From: Larix sibirica
Taxonomy: Eukaryota > Streptophyta > Pinopsida > Pinales > Pinaceae
DNA length: 22,030 bases
Direction of reading: 5' to 3'
Assembly (NCBI GenBank): GCA_004151065.3
Contig: NWUY0300006105.1
Span: 38,916-60,945 of the forward strand
The notes beneath the pieces were generated by a model, which saw only the letters and a program-made list of their open reading frames with translations, ran no database searches and was not told the origin of the DNA. Numbering within the stretch: position 1 is the first letter of the stretch; every line of letters starts with the position of its first letter. Position numbers and translations under genes: made by a program. Positions 1-9,906 of this stretch are shown one piece after another.

Positions 1-480
1 CGTGAAAAATTTAGTTTAAAATTAGAAAGTCAACAACATGGTTGACGAAGCGATCACTATATAACCTGCCAGAGGCAGGTATAATAAATATAATGTAAAT
101 AACATTAAAATTATTATTATTTTATTTAATGTAAAATGAGGGTGACACAAGGAACCTTAATTATATTAGTATTCGCAGTTTTAACTTGTTTCTTCATAAG
201 TATTTGTTCATCGTCATCAAGATTTGAAGTGAGAGAAGTCATTTAATAAGATGTATCAATGTTTGATATGCGTAATTGATTAAACAACGGAATCATCAAT
301 CATAATTTTTTAAATATGTATATCATGTTTCCATTAATGTTTAAAAGGTTGTTTATTAAAATTTTAACATTGTAGGAATGCATGTTGAGCTTTGCAATGA
401 TTACCACATCTTGCTTCACTGAAACCCTAATTGTCGCACTTCTCCTGATCTGAATCAATATACGTGTGTGCTCTGCCTCT
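1..480. other. AT-rich DNA without a recognisable gene
   Basis: I see no coding pattern on either strand. The only structure is a short imperfect palindrome at 65-79 (CCTGCC-AGA-GGCAGG). A near-identical palindrome lies at about 475-487 (CTGCCTCTGGCAG), which matches the first as an inverted repeat over 12 bases. The pair lies about 400 bp apart, just 5' of the LINE remnant. It could be the worn ends of a small non-autonomous element or chance. Confidence 0.5.
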
Positions 481-593
481 GGCAGTTCCATGGCTCGTCC
501 AGAGGAGGGGGCAAGAGATCACCCCCCAAAATATCTTGATGTGACTATGTAATCGATACATGTTGTGCACCTAGGTGAAACGTAAACAAAGGC

Positions 594-1913
594 ATGTCGC
601 AGAAAGACAAGGAGGCAGAAGAAGCTATCACACCGCCATTGGAAAACTCTGTCCCAGGTGGGAAACAAACAACCAATATGTGCATAGCCAAATCGAGGGC
701 TCAACCTCGCATTGAACTTCCTCCTGAAAGGATCAACGCCAGAATCCAGTTCATGAAGGACCACGCACTTATCTGCAAATTTATCAGTATGTGGCCTACA
801 GAAAAAGATCTGATGAAATGGATCTCTTCAAAATGGAAGCCCGAAGCCCATTTTGATCTTCAGCTTGGATCCAAAGGCTTCTTCACAGTCATTTTCTCAA
901 GGATTGAGAATAAAGATAAGGTCGTGGATGGAAGTCTGTACTTCTTCAACTCAGTCGGTCTATTCATTCACAATTGGATCGAAAGGTTCAACCCGGACAC
1001 TAAGGATTTCTCATGGGCTCTGGTTTGGATCCGCCTATATTCCCTCCCACAAGATTATTGGGATGAGGAAACCCTTTGAGAAATAGGTAATTCCTTAGGA
1101 GAATTTGTAAAGATAGCCGACCAAACCAGAGTCAACAAGTACATTTCATATGCAAGAATCTGTGTTTACATGCACATCACAAGAGCCCTGCCAGACTCGA
1201 TCTATCTAGTGCATAAAGATCTTGAATGGATCCAACCAGTTGACTATGAACATGTCCCCTTTTGGTATCAAAAGTGCCATGAACACATACATCTTTACAG
1301 ATATTTTCCTCAAAATAAGCCTGCTCTAGACCTTTGGAAATCACAGGCCACAAATGAGGAAGGCTTCAAAAAAGTTCCATCAAGGCGCCGCCAAAATCAT
1401 AAGAACCCCAAAATTAGCAAAAAGGCCACCACAACCACTAGCACCAGCTTTGATATTCTTACGGAACAACAGGAGGATCCAGAAACCATGCTTGTGGAGG
1501 ACCAATAAGCCAACAAAAATCAGCATACGAAACCAATCTTAGAGTAAAACCTAGATTCACTAGACCCCTCTTCCTCAGCAAAAGTCATCTTCCCTGAGGC
1601 CACACCAATGACACCAAACCCGGATCCAAATGTGGTCATGGATGAGGATATGAGTGATATAGATATGGGAGACCTAGATCTCTTGGGACTAGAGGAAGCA
1701 TGTCGTTGCAAAGCCTACAATGTTATTCCTTCCAAGCAAATACATCTACTGAGAGAAGCACTCGCCAAAGCCAAAGCTAAATCCAAACTGGGCATTCAAA
1801 ATCTCTTGCAAAAAGATCAAAAGAAAGATTCAAAGGGTCCCCAAAAGCGAGGAAGGAAAACGGATCTGCAGCGTCTTAACACCCTAGGCACCAAGCTGTT
1901 TGAATCGGGGTAG
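594..1913 (+). pseudogene. LINE ORF1 (gag-like, DUF4283 and zinc knuckle), broken by three stops
   Basis: In intact plant LINEs this product is an RNA-binding protein that packages the element's RNA. One frame runs 439 codons from the ATG at 594 to 1913, with in-frame stops only at 1077-1079 (TGA), 1506-1508 (TAA) and 1545-1547 (TAA). The first ~200 codons resemble the DUF4283 domain: a WP-containing segment, a central FFTVIFSR strand, then FSWALVWIRLYSLP, the 'W..iR..glP' signature. It is followed by VPFWYQKCHEHIHLYRYF at about 1254-1307, which is a zf-CCHC_4-type knuckle with at least two of its cysteines replaced by aromatic residues. The tail after 1608 is acidic, then Lys/Ala- and Lys/Arg-rich. 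The TGA at 1077 fits a C-to-T change in an ancestral CGA arginine codon, as expected from methylated CpG. The family call is firm; any function is lost. Confidence 0.85.
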
Positions 1914-1960
1914 TATGCCCAACTCAATAAGTTTTTTCCCTCCAACTTTCCAAGTTCTCA

Positions 1961-3406
1961 ATGAAGATAATCTCCTGGAATGTAAGAGGCATCAACGGTC
2001 TTACCAAACACAGATCGGGAAAAGCTGTCTATGATTCTAATTCAAGAAACCAAATGTAGCAACAGTAGTCTAGAGATCCTCATGGTGCATCTCTGGAAAG
2101 GTTGTAAAGCAGTGGAAGTAGATGCAAATGGAGCCTTGGGAGGCCTTGCACTTGTTTGGATCCCCCAAGAGGTAAACCTAAATGATTTTCTAGTTACAAG
2201 AAATTCAATCTCATCCTCCTTTCAAGTTTTAGGAACCAACTTTCATGGATGTATCTCCAATGTTTATGGACCCCAATCCTCGGAGCAGAAAATCAACCTC
2301 CTCGAATATCTTGAATGGTACAGGCTCACCTTCGCCATAAAACCTTGGATTTTAGCTGGGGATTTCAATATGATCACCAACCTCTAGGAGAAAAAAGGCG
2401 AACGACGAATCTTATCCCAGGAAGATGCAATTTTCAAGGCCTTCATAGAAAAGAATAAGCTGGTAGAAGCTGAAACAACCAATGGCATCTTTACATGGAA
2501 TAATCGAAGAGGGGGGGCCAACCAAATTGCCTCAAAACTTGATCGATTCCTGATCTTAGAGGACATAATAGAGTTTGGAATGAATTTGATAGCTACAGTT
2601 CTTCCTTCTGCAGGCTCAGATAATTGGGCCATTTGCCTAAGGTGGCGTGGGGAAAAAACCCACCTAAGGCGCCCTTTCCGGTTTGAAAATTTTTGGATCT
2701 CACACCCTAATTTTCAAGAAACAATTGAAAATTGTTGGACGGGTTTCCAAATATCAGGGGGCTCTAGGATGTACAGGCTTCAAAGGAAACTCAAATACAT
2801 CAAGTAGAACCTGAAAATTTGGAATAAGAACACGTTTGGAAACATGTTCACAGCCAACACCGCTCTGGATCAAGAAATGGACTCTCTCTAGCAACAAATG
2901 ATCAATGAAGGCCGCATAGAGGAAAGGTGCAAAAGGGAAGCATATATTCAATCTCAACTGGAGGAATGTTGCAAGCAGAAGGAGACCCTATGGAAACAAA
3001 AATCCAGAATCAATTGGTTGAAGTAGAGAGAGCACAATACTTATTTTTTCATCGCTCTACCACACAACACATAATGCACAACCAAATCAACACTATAAAG
3101 AAAATGGATGGCTCCAAAGTGGAAATGTATGAGGATATCGAGCAAGAGATGATGGCCTTCTACAAAGACCTATTGTCTGAAGACACTCCAGATAGAAGTA
3201 GGGCCATAGATCAGATCACCACTCACATCCCTTCAATCATTACGGAGGAGAAAACCACTAATCTTATGCGGCCCATCACCCCATTGGAGGTTGAAACCAT
3301 TGTTCAACAAATGGTTGAAGGAAAAGCCCCAGGAACTAATGGCTTCACTATTGACTTTTTTCATCACTGTTGGGATATTCTAAGGGAAGAAATCTTGGAG
3401 ACATAA
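1961..3406 (+). pseudogene. LINE ORF2 (endonuclease and start of reverse transcriptase), broken and truncated
   Basis: An intact ORF2 nicks target DNA and reverse-transcribes the element at the nick. The copy starts at the ATG at 1961 with MKIISWNVRGING, the classic first strand of the APE-like endonuclease. A frameshift lies between about 2018 and 2031. The frame then shows LIQETK (catalytic Glu, 2037-2054), a GGLALVW segment, and ILAGDFN (about 2349-2369). In-frame TAG stops are at 2385, 2805 and 2889. A second frameshift near 3024 leads into a frame with FFHRST, the counterpart of the usual 'T.FFH' linker motif, then EGKAPGTNGFTIDFF at about 3323-3367, the entry motif of the reverse transcriptase domain. 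The frame ends at 3406, well before the palm motifs; nothing after it resembles the rest of ORF2. Confidence 0.87.
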
Positions 3407-5747
3407 AATGATATTGTATTTCCTTAGTTAGCCAGTTGCTTAAGTTTTTATTTTTTTACTATCTATTTTTGGAATCAATCTAGGAGCTATCTTCTCACTT
3501 CCACATTGTATTTTTCTCAGATATAATATGTTAATATCATTGACCTACTTTTGCGGTCATTTGTTGAACATTGATAAACTCAACCTATCTTTCTTATTAT
3601 ATCTTATGAACAGGCACAAATTGACACCAAGAAAATAAAAAACATACACATCATATGGATCAACTAGTGCGTAAGGTGATGTTAATATATTGAATTAATA
3701 TATCTCATTATTAATTATGGTTTCATCTTAGTGCATAGAGTTAAGTCATTATAGATGTGAGCCAACTAAAGAATAATGGGTTATTGACCATTTTTTTAGC
3801 CTATATGCACTTTATTACATCTATATATGTTATAATTATTTATTTTAATTAACTCATGTGTTTTTATTGTGTTCTTACATAGTGAGGAATAGGAGGGCTT
3901 GAAAGATGAGAGGGAACTGATAGAACTTCAAATAAATTCTGATATTAAATTCATTTTGTCATATGTGTTGATATTTTTTCACGTAATGTTGTATATAAAG
4001 TTGACATTTCCTCAGGGTAATAGTGCACCACCTTTTATTTTAACATTAATGGATATCATTGCATTAGAAAAAAATTGTGGCTGAACCAAACAACATTGTA
4101 ATACAAATAATGTAGGTGGTGGTCACAACCCATTAACAAAACCACAATGTCCTTATTCCAAAAAATCTTATGATTGCTTACCCAAGTTCTAAACTCACAC
4201 TGACTAACAAAACATTTCAAATGGAAAACAACTTATAATGTCGGAAAATCAAGGGTACCTTCTATCACTTGGGTCTCCTTGGCGAGCTCCTTCTTGTAAT
4301 TTTCCTCTTCAGATCGATCCATAAGGAATGCTTGTTTTATGGTATCTTCCAAATTAAAATTGAGGGAATGTTAAATCTCCATTCTCTCATAATTAGGTCA
4401 TGATTTACAATGCGGATTAGAGGATTATCCAAAGGAGACATAAGTAGAGATAGGAGGGTTGGAATACCTCCCATGGGAGGTCAAGAAAACCACAATACGA
4501 GCTACCAATGATATTATTGACCCTAATTGCAAACCTAGTTCCAAATGTTTTCTCCTTTGTATTTGCTTGAATGCCCTAAACCCTCATTCCATATCCTACA
4601 ACATCCTATGCCAAGAAGCGGTCTCAACAACATATTGATACTTGTCTTGAACTTCCACCATTTATTTATCCTCACATGCCTTATGCCAAGGACTTCCCTA
4701 GAGAGTTGAATTCACCATAAAATTTTGGGCTTCATTAATTCTCCACTCATATTTCTTCATTTTCATCTTGACTCTGTCCAATTCACAAAGTACATAGTGT
4801 TGAATTCTACAATGTGTCATTTCCACCTAAATGAAAGGAAAAACCCAAGTTTTATATCATCTTACCAAAGTGCCAACACCCTTTTTCAAATCTATAGTTT
4901 GCTTCCCCTTCGAGGTCCTTTTTGAATCAAAACAAACCCTTGGGATTAAATCATAAATACTTGGAGTATGAGGGGGGAGGGGAAATGCATTCCCATGCCA
5001 CAATACCAACAAATATTAAACCACATACAAAGAGGAACATAGCCATAAATCACTTGATAATCATGAACATTAACAAATGAATCCATAGATGGAAGAAGAG
5101 GGGTAAATACCAAACTTCATTTTCCTTTTGGTCCTACATGACTAGCGCATGATGGCCATTATGAAATCACTGAAATTTAATTTCACGGGACGGATACGAA
5201 ATGTGGAGCCCCCACTTTTATTTGTAACTACCCTTCTCCCATGTCCACCTCTATATTAGCTAGGCAATCAATTTCTTTATTATGATCTTGCAAAACTTGA
5301 AAATATGAAAGAGCATCAGTTCTTTTGCCAAATCAAAAATTATTTGCACTAGAAAAGAAAAGCAAGGATTTTGAGGAATGTATTGCTAAAGAAGAGGTGG
5401 TTATTGTGATTGATGAGTCTCCAACTACTATAGTGGGATTCACCCGTTGTACCTTGAGGATATTTAATCATTGGAACATTGGCATCGCTTACAACTCATT
5501 GTTGGCGGAAATAACTAGTTGTAGATGAAGTATGCTACAACTTTTCTTTGGGGATCATATAAGATCCCTCTGCACCTACCACCCCTAGGAATGCACCAAT
5601 TGTTATGGGCATAAAAAATACATGTTTATTTTATTTTTAATATGAAATTTCATAATTGTGTTAATGTATACATGATTTTTTTCTTTCATGGTGTGAAATT
5701 AATTCAGTCTTTCCATGCAAGACACATACTAATAATCAATCCCATTA
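3407..5747. other. Unassigned AT-rich DNA
   Basis: I find no family that I recognise in these 2.3 kb. Short open frames exist on the plus strand (3899-4084, 4725-4925, 5325-5528, the last 67 codons), but none has a known motif. On the minus strand a frame between about 4850 and 4250 reads for 42 codons after a plausible splice acceptor (TTTCATTTAG) near 4831. After that it has roughly as many stops as random AT-rich DNA would give. It may hold old element debris, but nothing firm enough to name. Confidence 0.5.
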
Positions 5748-5809
5748 ATAATACTAATAAATAATAAATAATAATAGTAATCATAATCATAATAATGATA
5801 ATAATAATG
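5748..5809. repeat. AAT-type microsatellite
   Basis: About 60 bp of imperfect AAT/AATA repeats (AATAATAATGATAATAATAA style) lie directly against the 5' end of the first SINE-like copy. A similar run (AATAATTATGATTATAATTA) lies near 6041-6060, between the first and second copies. The pair may mark an AT-rich target region or an expanded target-site duplication. Confidence 0.8.
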
Positions 5810-6018
5810 CCTTGGGGGAGTAGATTAGTTGGCAATAGGGTGCACTGCTAAGGGACTCCTTGCAACATCATTGGTTCAAACCTCGTAGTCTTGTGTATCA
5901 CGTATGGGGTAGCGTTGGTATGCCTAGAGGTTATAGTGCCAGTGGATTGAAATCGACCCTGTGTCACACGAGTATGAGCCCAACCCAATTACCAATTCCA
6001 CCAGCCACAAAGAATAAA
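5810..6018 (+). mobile_element. tRNA-derived SINE-like copy 1
   Basis: The unit begins CCTTGGGGGAG. An A-box-like stretch (TAGATTAGTTGG, 5821-5832) is followed about 40 bp later by a perfect B-box core, GGTTCAAACC (5873-5882). That is the spacing of the internal RNA polymerase III promoter of a tRNA gene or tRNA-derived SINE. The body after the B box does not fold as a tRNA and continues for about 135 bp to an A-rich end near 6018-6030. The tail differs from those of the next three copies, so this is probably a separate SINE family. The exact 3' end is uncertain. Confidence 0.6.
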
Positions 6019-6067
6019 AATAATTTAACAATGATAACAATTAATAATTATGATTATAATTATATTT

Positions 6068-6283
6068 TTTCCAAGTAAAACCTTATGGGGAAACCCTTGG
6101 GAACTTCCTCGCATTTCATGGATGGTACTCAATGTAACCATTTTGGTGTTGATTACAATGCCTAGCCCAATAGGGACATCAAATGAGGCATGCAGTAGAG
6201 GCAAACAACCCGGAGAATCAACCTAAGACCTCCTGCATGAAGCTCAAAGCACTCAACCACTCAAGCTAACCCACCAAGCTATC
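6068..6283 (-). mobile_element. tRNA-derived SINE-like copy 2 (minus strand)
   Basis: Read on the minus strand from about 6283, the copy starts GGTGGGTTAGCTTGAGTGG (A-box region). It continues to GGTCTTAGGTTGATTCTCC (worn B box near 6215-6233). It ends near 6068 with GAGGAAGTTCCCAAGGG...TTTTACTTGGAA. The same tail, with differences, ends copies 3 and 4, which supports one shared family. It lies head to head with copy 3, about 18 bp away. Confidence 0.6.
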
Positions 6284-6300
6284 ATATATCTATTTATTAA

Positions 6301-6420
6301 GCCCCAAGGGTTAGCTCAATCAGTTGGACCATCCACTAAAAGGCATGATGCGGTTCACGCAGTCCTCCATCTCAATATTTGGGGAAGAGCAAGGAATCCC
6401 AAGCAATTTTCCTTCGAAAA
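6301..6420 (+). mobile_element. tRNA-derived SINE-like copy 3, internally shortened
   Basis: It begins GCCCCAAGGGTTAGCTCAAT (A box), followed by a weak B-box-like GCGGTTCACGC near 6350. It ends with AAGAGCAAGGAATCCCAAGC and TTTTCCTTCGAAAA, a worn version of the shared family tail. At about 120 bp it is much shorter than copies 2 and 4, so the middle appears deleted. Confidence 0.55.
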
Positions 6421-6429
6421 GTATATATA

Positions 6430-6633
6430 GCCCAAGGGGTTAGCTCAATTGATTGTCGCCAATGTTGCTGGGATTTTGGCTAGTTTCAAGCCAGTAGGTG
6501 TTCAGTTTGAATCCCTTTGGGTGAGGCACGCTAGTATACACCTATGAGTTTACTAGGGATACCATCCACAAATGTGAGGAAGGATCCATTGAGCTTCCCA
6601 GCGTGGTTTTCCTTGGAATATAAATATCCAACT
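6430..6633 (+). mobile_element. tRNA-derived SINE-like copy 4
   Basis: It begins GCCCAAGGGGTTAGCTCAAT, almost the same head as copy 3, with an A box at about 6438-6450. A B-box-like AGTTTGAATCC is at 6504-6514. The 3' part reads GAGGAAGGATCC...TTCCCAGCGTGG and TTTTCCTTGGAATA. The A-to-B distance of about 60 bp is long but within what tRNA-derived elements show. Only 9 bp separate it from copy 3, so one may have inserted next to the other. Confidence 0.65.
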
Positions 6634-8510
6634 AGAGTAGAGGGCATGTGAATCATTCAATGCTAAAAATCTAAAGTTGTAGTGATAAAAAGGCTATTTT
6701 ATTGAAGACCAACTGAATATTATCACCCTTTGAATAAAGCTTGTATAGTCATACTATTTATTTACCAATTCTAATAATCAAACATTCAGGTTGTTTACAA
6801 ATCACCACCACAAGGCCTTAGGGCTTTTACTTTATTCCACCACGCCACTAAGCACTTCAAAATATATACTTGTGTCAAAAGGTGCATTGTACAATCTGGT
6901 ATGGAATAGATTGTAACACCCATCCTATGTTTGTCCCATCCATAACACTAACTTGGCCAAAAAAATCATTTTAAAACGTATCTTCACATCTATTTAAGCT
7001 TAATAATAAAATATTAGCCATAATAATAAAATAATTTACACACGCACACACACAAACATATATAAATAGTGGATTCATCTTAACTTTGGATCTATCAAAT
7101 GTAATTGAAGGATCAAATTCCTCCAGGTGAAAAACTTTCCAAGTTTTTCACTATCAAAAAGGTTTGTGTCTCAAATAAACTTGATCCCTTCCAATGCTTG
7201 ATAGATATGGAGTTACAATGGATCTACAATGGTGTAATGCCATCTATGCATTCCCAACCTCTTAAAGATATAGCCAAGGAGCTTAGGCATTTCCTCTTAT
7301 TTCATTATAGGCAATCACACTTCATAACTTATATAAGGATTTAGAACCAAGTTAGCTATGGATAAAAGCATATGAAATCTAAATGTTCAAGGTTAGGGCA
7401 TTCTCATTCTTGTTTAGCAGACAAACAGAGTTTCAAACTCAACTCAAGAACTCAAAAAAAAGCACAAGACTGAAGCTTGTCTGAGCCAAAGCTAAATTAT
7501 CTGTCAACACAAAAGGATTTTCCTTACCGACATAACTTAAAGCCGCATTTTTCCAAGTTATCAACCTATAATAACACAAGAAAACGATTATCCCAACAAT
7601 CTCGACATTAACTTCTGTGTTAGTCGTTTAAGAACAAACAATAAGGCATACAGGACAATGCCATTTGATGTTAGGCACCCATAATCTGTCACTAGTGGAA
7701 AAGGAATTGTAAATTATTTTTGTTGGACCTACCCACTAACAAGTTTCAAGCATAACTGAGCAAAAAAGCACGTACCTATGAGAACATGCTTCAAGTTTGA
7801 ACCAAGTTACATCATCAAGATATTAAATAACAATGACCAACATTTAAAATATTAATGGTTCCGTGCACTTCAAAATGATTTTTATTTCATAACATTTCAA
7901 AACACATAATTCAAAGAATATCATACTTATCTACAAAAAGACCTTGCATATATGAGCTATAAGCAATTAAAGTAAACAGATATCTACTTAATGATCACTC
8001 CACAATCCAGGAAAGCCCGTCAACAACATTACCAAAGCACCATGAGAACAAGTTATCACAACCAGTATTTCTACATGATTCTAGCAATAAACCAATATGC
8101 TTAATCGGACAAATGCAACTTAAGCTTCAATTTGTATATTCCAAAATAATCATGCTAATATATTTTACAACCAAAGTGGCAGAATCTTTTAGTTCAGTTG
8201 AAGAGTTATCTCAGCATCTGAACACTTCGATAAACATCAATAAAAATAACCTCTATTAACTGATGGATCAGGTGAAACAAAATTCTTGAACATATCATAT
8301 CAATTCAAAAGGTTGTAAGATAGGAAAATTTATCCCACCCAATTCCATGTTCTTATGTAACAAAAGATAGTACAATTGCCATTTCTATCCTACCAAAAAT
8401 CCTCCCTCTAATAATGTACATACTGTGGTTGAAGGAATGTGATTCAAGATCCAGCAAGAATTAACATGTGAAGAAGTTAAAACAAAGCCAATTTCTGTAA
8501 TAAAATTCAT
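6634..8510. other. Unassigned DNA, including the 3' flank of the BPC gene
   Basis: No recognised gene. A 79-codon open frame (7105-7344, plus strand) follows a CA-rich run and a TATATAAATA sequence (about 7059-7068), but it matches nothing I know. The minus-strand transcript of the BPC gene must end somewhere here. The first canonical AATAAA I find on that strand is at about 7881-7886, roughly 0.6 kb after the stop codon. A nearer variant signal is equally possible. Confidence 0.4.
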
Positions 8511-9452
8511 TTACCTGATAGTAACAAACTTATTTGTACCATGCTTTGCCCAATAACTCTTCAAATCAATTGGGTAATTTAGATTATAACCTTCAGCCCC
8601 CAGCCTCTCTAACAATTTCCTGAATGCACCACCACTCATTTTCCTTCCAGCCACACGGGCACCTCGCCTATTGGGATTCATTGGGAGAGGATACATAGAT
8701 ATACTAGTCGTGCAACAAGCTGATTGCCAACCACCGTTCCCCCACCTGTAACATTGTTGAGCCACTCCAGTGCAAGTGCAAACAGGAATAGGCATAGTTG
8801 AAATATCAAAAACAATTCCATTAATCACAACATCTAGATTCTTTTGTTCTTTCTTGACAACAGTGATTTCCCCATTTAAGCCTTCCTCGGTTGTGACACC
8901 AGGTTTTCTCTGCTTTTTTTGCCTCTGACTTTTAGGTTCAGAACCATCAGATTTTCTATTGGAAGGGCTTTCCTTTTCACGATCTTTCTTCTTGGATGTA
9001 CGCTTAACTGTTTTCTGAGGTTCTTCGAACAGTGGAGTCTCTAAGACAGGAGAAGGAAAAGCTACATTAATAGGTCGCATAGTTTGGAATTCCCTTGCAG
9101 AAAACGTAGGATTTTCTGCTAGCACTTGTAGAATCTTAGCATTGGATAGAGTTCCACATGAAAGGCTTCTCTGGCCATTCCAACCACCATCCCTAGCATA
9201 GTCGAGAGCAGCTGCTGCTGCATCACGCTCCAAAATTGCAGTGTTTCGGTCTGCATAAGCCACATCCCTTTGAAAGAGGGCAGTTTCCTTTTCAGCAAAT
9301 GCAGCTTTCTTCTCAGAAAATGCAGTATTTCTTTCGAGGATAGCTGCATCACGTTCTGCAAGTACAGACATATATTTCAATCTTGGGTGATCATTTACAG
9401 ATTGCTCAAGAGTATCCCAATGCCGCATGTCCAATCTACCTTCATCGTCCAT
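8511..9452 (-). CDS. BPC: Class II BBR/BPC (BASIC PENTACYSTEINE) GAGA-binding transcription factor
   Basis: A complete single-exon reading frame of 313 residues. BBR/BPC proteins are plant nuclear factors that bind GA repeats and recruit partners, including Polycomb components, to homeotic and hormone genes. Residues ~32-83 form an alanine-rich heptad-like coiled coil (repeats of ERDAAILERN type), the dimerisation 'alanine zipper' that marks class II (BPC4/5/6-like). A Lys/Arg-rich nuclear-localisation stretch spans ~150-183. The conserved C-terminal DNA-binding domain, ~206-313, has all five cysteines: C225, C227, C234, C246 and C247. It also has GGWQSACCTT, RRGARVAGRKMS and the family's terminal HGTNKFVTIR. 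The ATG at 9452 is supported by an in-frame TAA 17 codons upstream (9504-9506) with no ATG between. The frame shows no breaks, unlike everything around it. The stop lies within a good splice-donor match (CAG-GTAAAT). The family is certain; the exact orthologue is not. Confidence 0.97.
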   Translation of the reverse strand: MDDEGRLDMRHWDTLEQSVNDHPRLKYMSVLAERDAAILERNTAFSEKKAAFAEKETALFQRDVAYADRNTAILERDAAAAALDYARDGGWNGQRSLSCGTLSNAKILQVLAENPTFSAREFQTMRPINVAFPSPVLETPLFEEPQKTVKRTSKKKDREKESPSNRKSDGSEPKSQRQKKQRKPGVTTEEGLNGEITVVKKEQKNLDVVINGIVFDISTMPIPVCTCTGVAQQCYRWGNGGWQSACCTTSISMYPLPMNPNRRGARVAGRKMSGGAFRKLLERLGAEGYNLNYPIDLKSYWAKHGTNKFVTIR

Positions 9453-9906
9453 GTAGACAAGACTTTCAAGTCCCCCCTTAGTTCGGAGGTTTAATTTGTC
9501 AACTTACTCCTGAAGGTTTCATATACTCAAAAACATTCTCCTGAAAATTGAAAGCAAAATAATGCAAAAGTAAGTATCATCTAAGTACTAAATACATCAT
9601 TTACCATTCCTCCATGTCAAATTTTTGTCTAAAGGTCCACCAAAAGCCAGGAAGAATCCAGCATAAAATAGCAGAGGCAGACCAACCTTGAACTGTTTTT
9701 CGAGTTATTTTTCAAGGAAACAGTTTGCCTGTATTTTTTATTATTGTGCAAACATTACATATTCAGCTAAACTTGATTTACTATAAAGAGGCCCTTCAGG
9801 ACAATATATTTACTGTGTGGCAGATAGAGTTGGAAACTAAAGAATTGTGTTCTTTCAATAGAGGTACTCCATCTATTTTAAATGAAAAATTACGCCAACT
9901 GCAATC

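Larger units (their letters stand above)
594..3406 (+). mobile_element. Decayed, 3'-truncated L1-type LINE retrotransposon
   Basis: ORF1 (594-1913) and ORF2 (1961-3406) lie in the order and spacing of plant L1 LINEs, 47 bp apart. ORF1 has a DUF4283-like region and a damaged zinc knuckle. ORF2 opens with an APE-type endonuclease and reaches the KAPG...DGF-like start of the reverse transcriptase. The similarity stops at about 3406, before any YADD catalytic motif, RNase H region or poly(A) tail. Stops and frameshifts throughout show that the copy is dead. The 5' boundary is unknown; the leader may reach back to about 490. Loss of the 3' end is not the usual product of LINE insertion, which truncates the 5' end, so a later deletion or rearrangement is likely. 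Confidence 0.88.

Noticed and set aside
4225-4850. Possible minus-strand exon with a coiled-coil-like reading frame after a splice-acceptor-like site
   Set aside because: Only the first 42 codons are open. The rest has about as many stops as chance gives in this composition, and I recognise no family.
5820-5890. A real tRNA gene
   Set aside because: A and B boxes are present, but I cannot pair an acceptor stem or find an anticodon arm, so a tRNA-derived SINE is more likely.
7105-7344. 79-codon plus-strand frame after a TATA-like sequence
   Set aside because: No motif or family is visible and the length is within what AT-rich DNA gives by chance.
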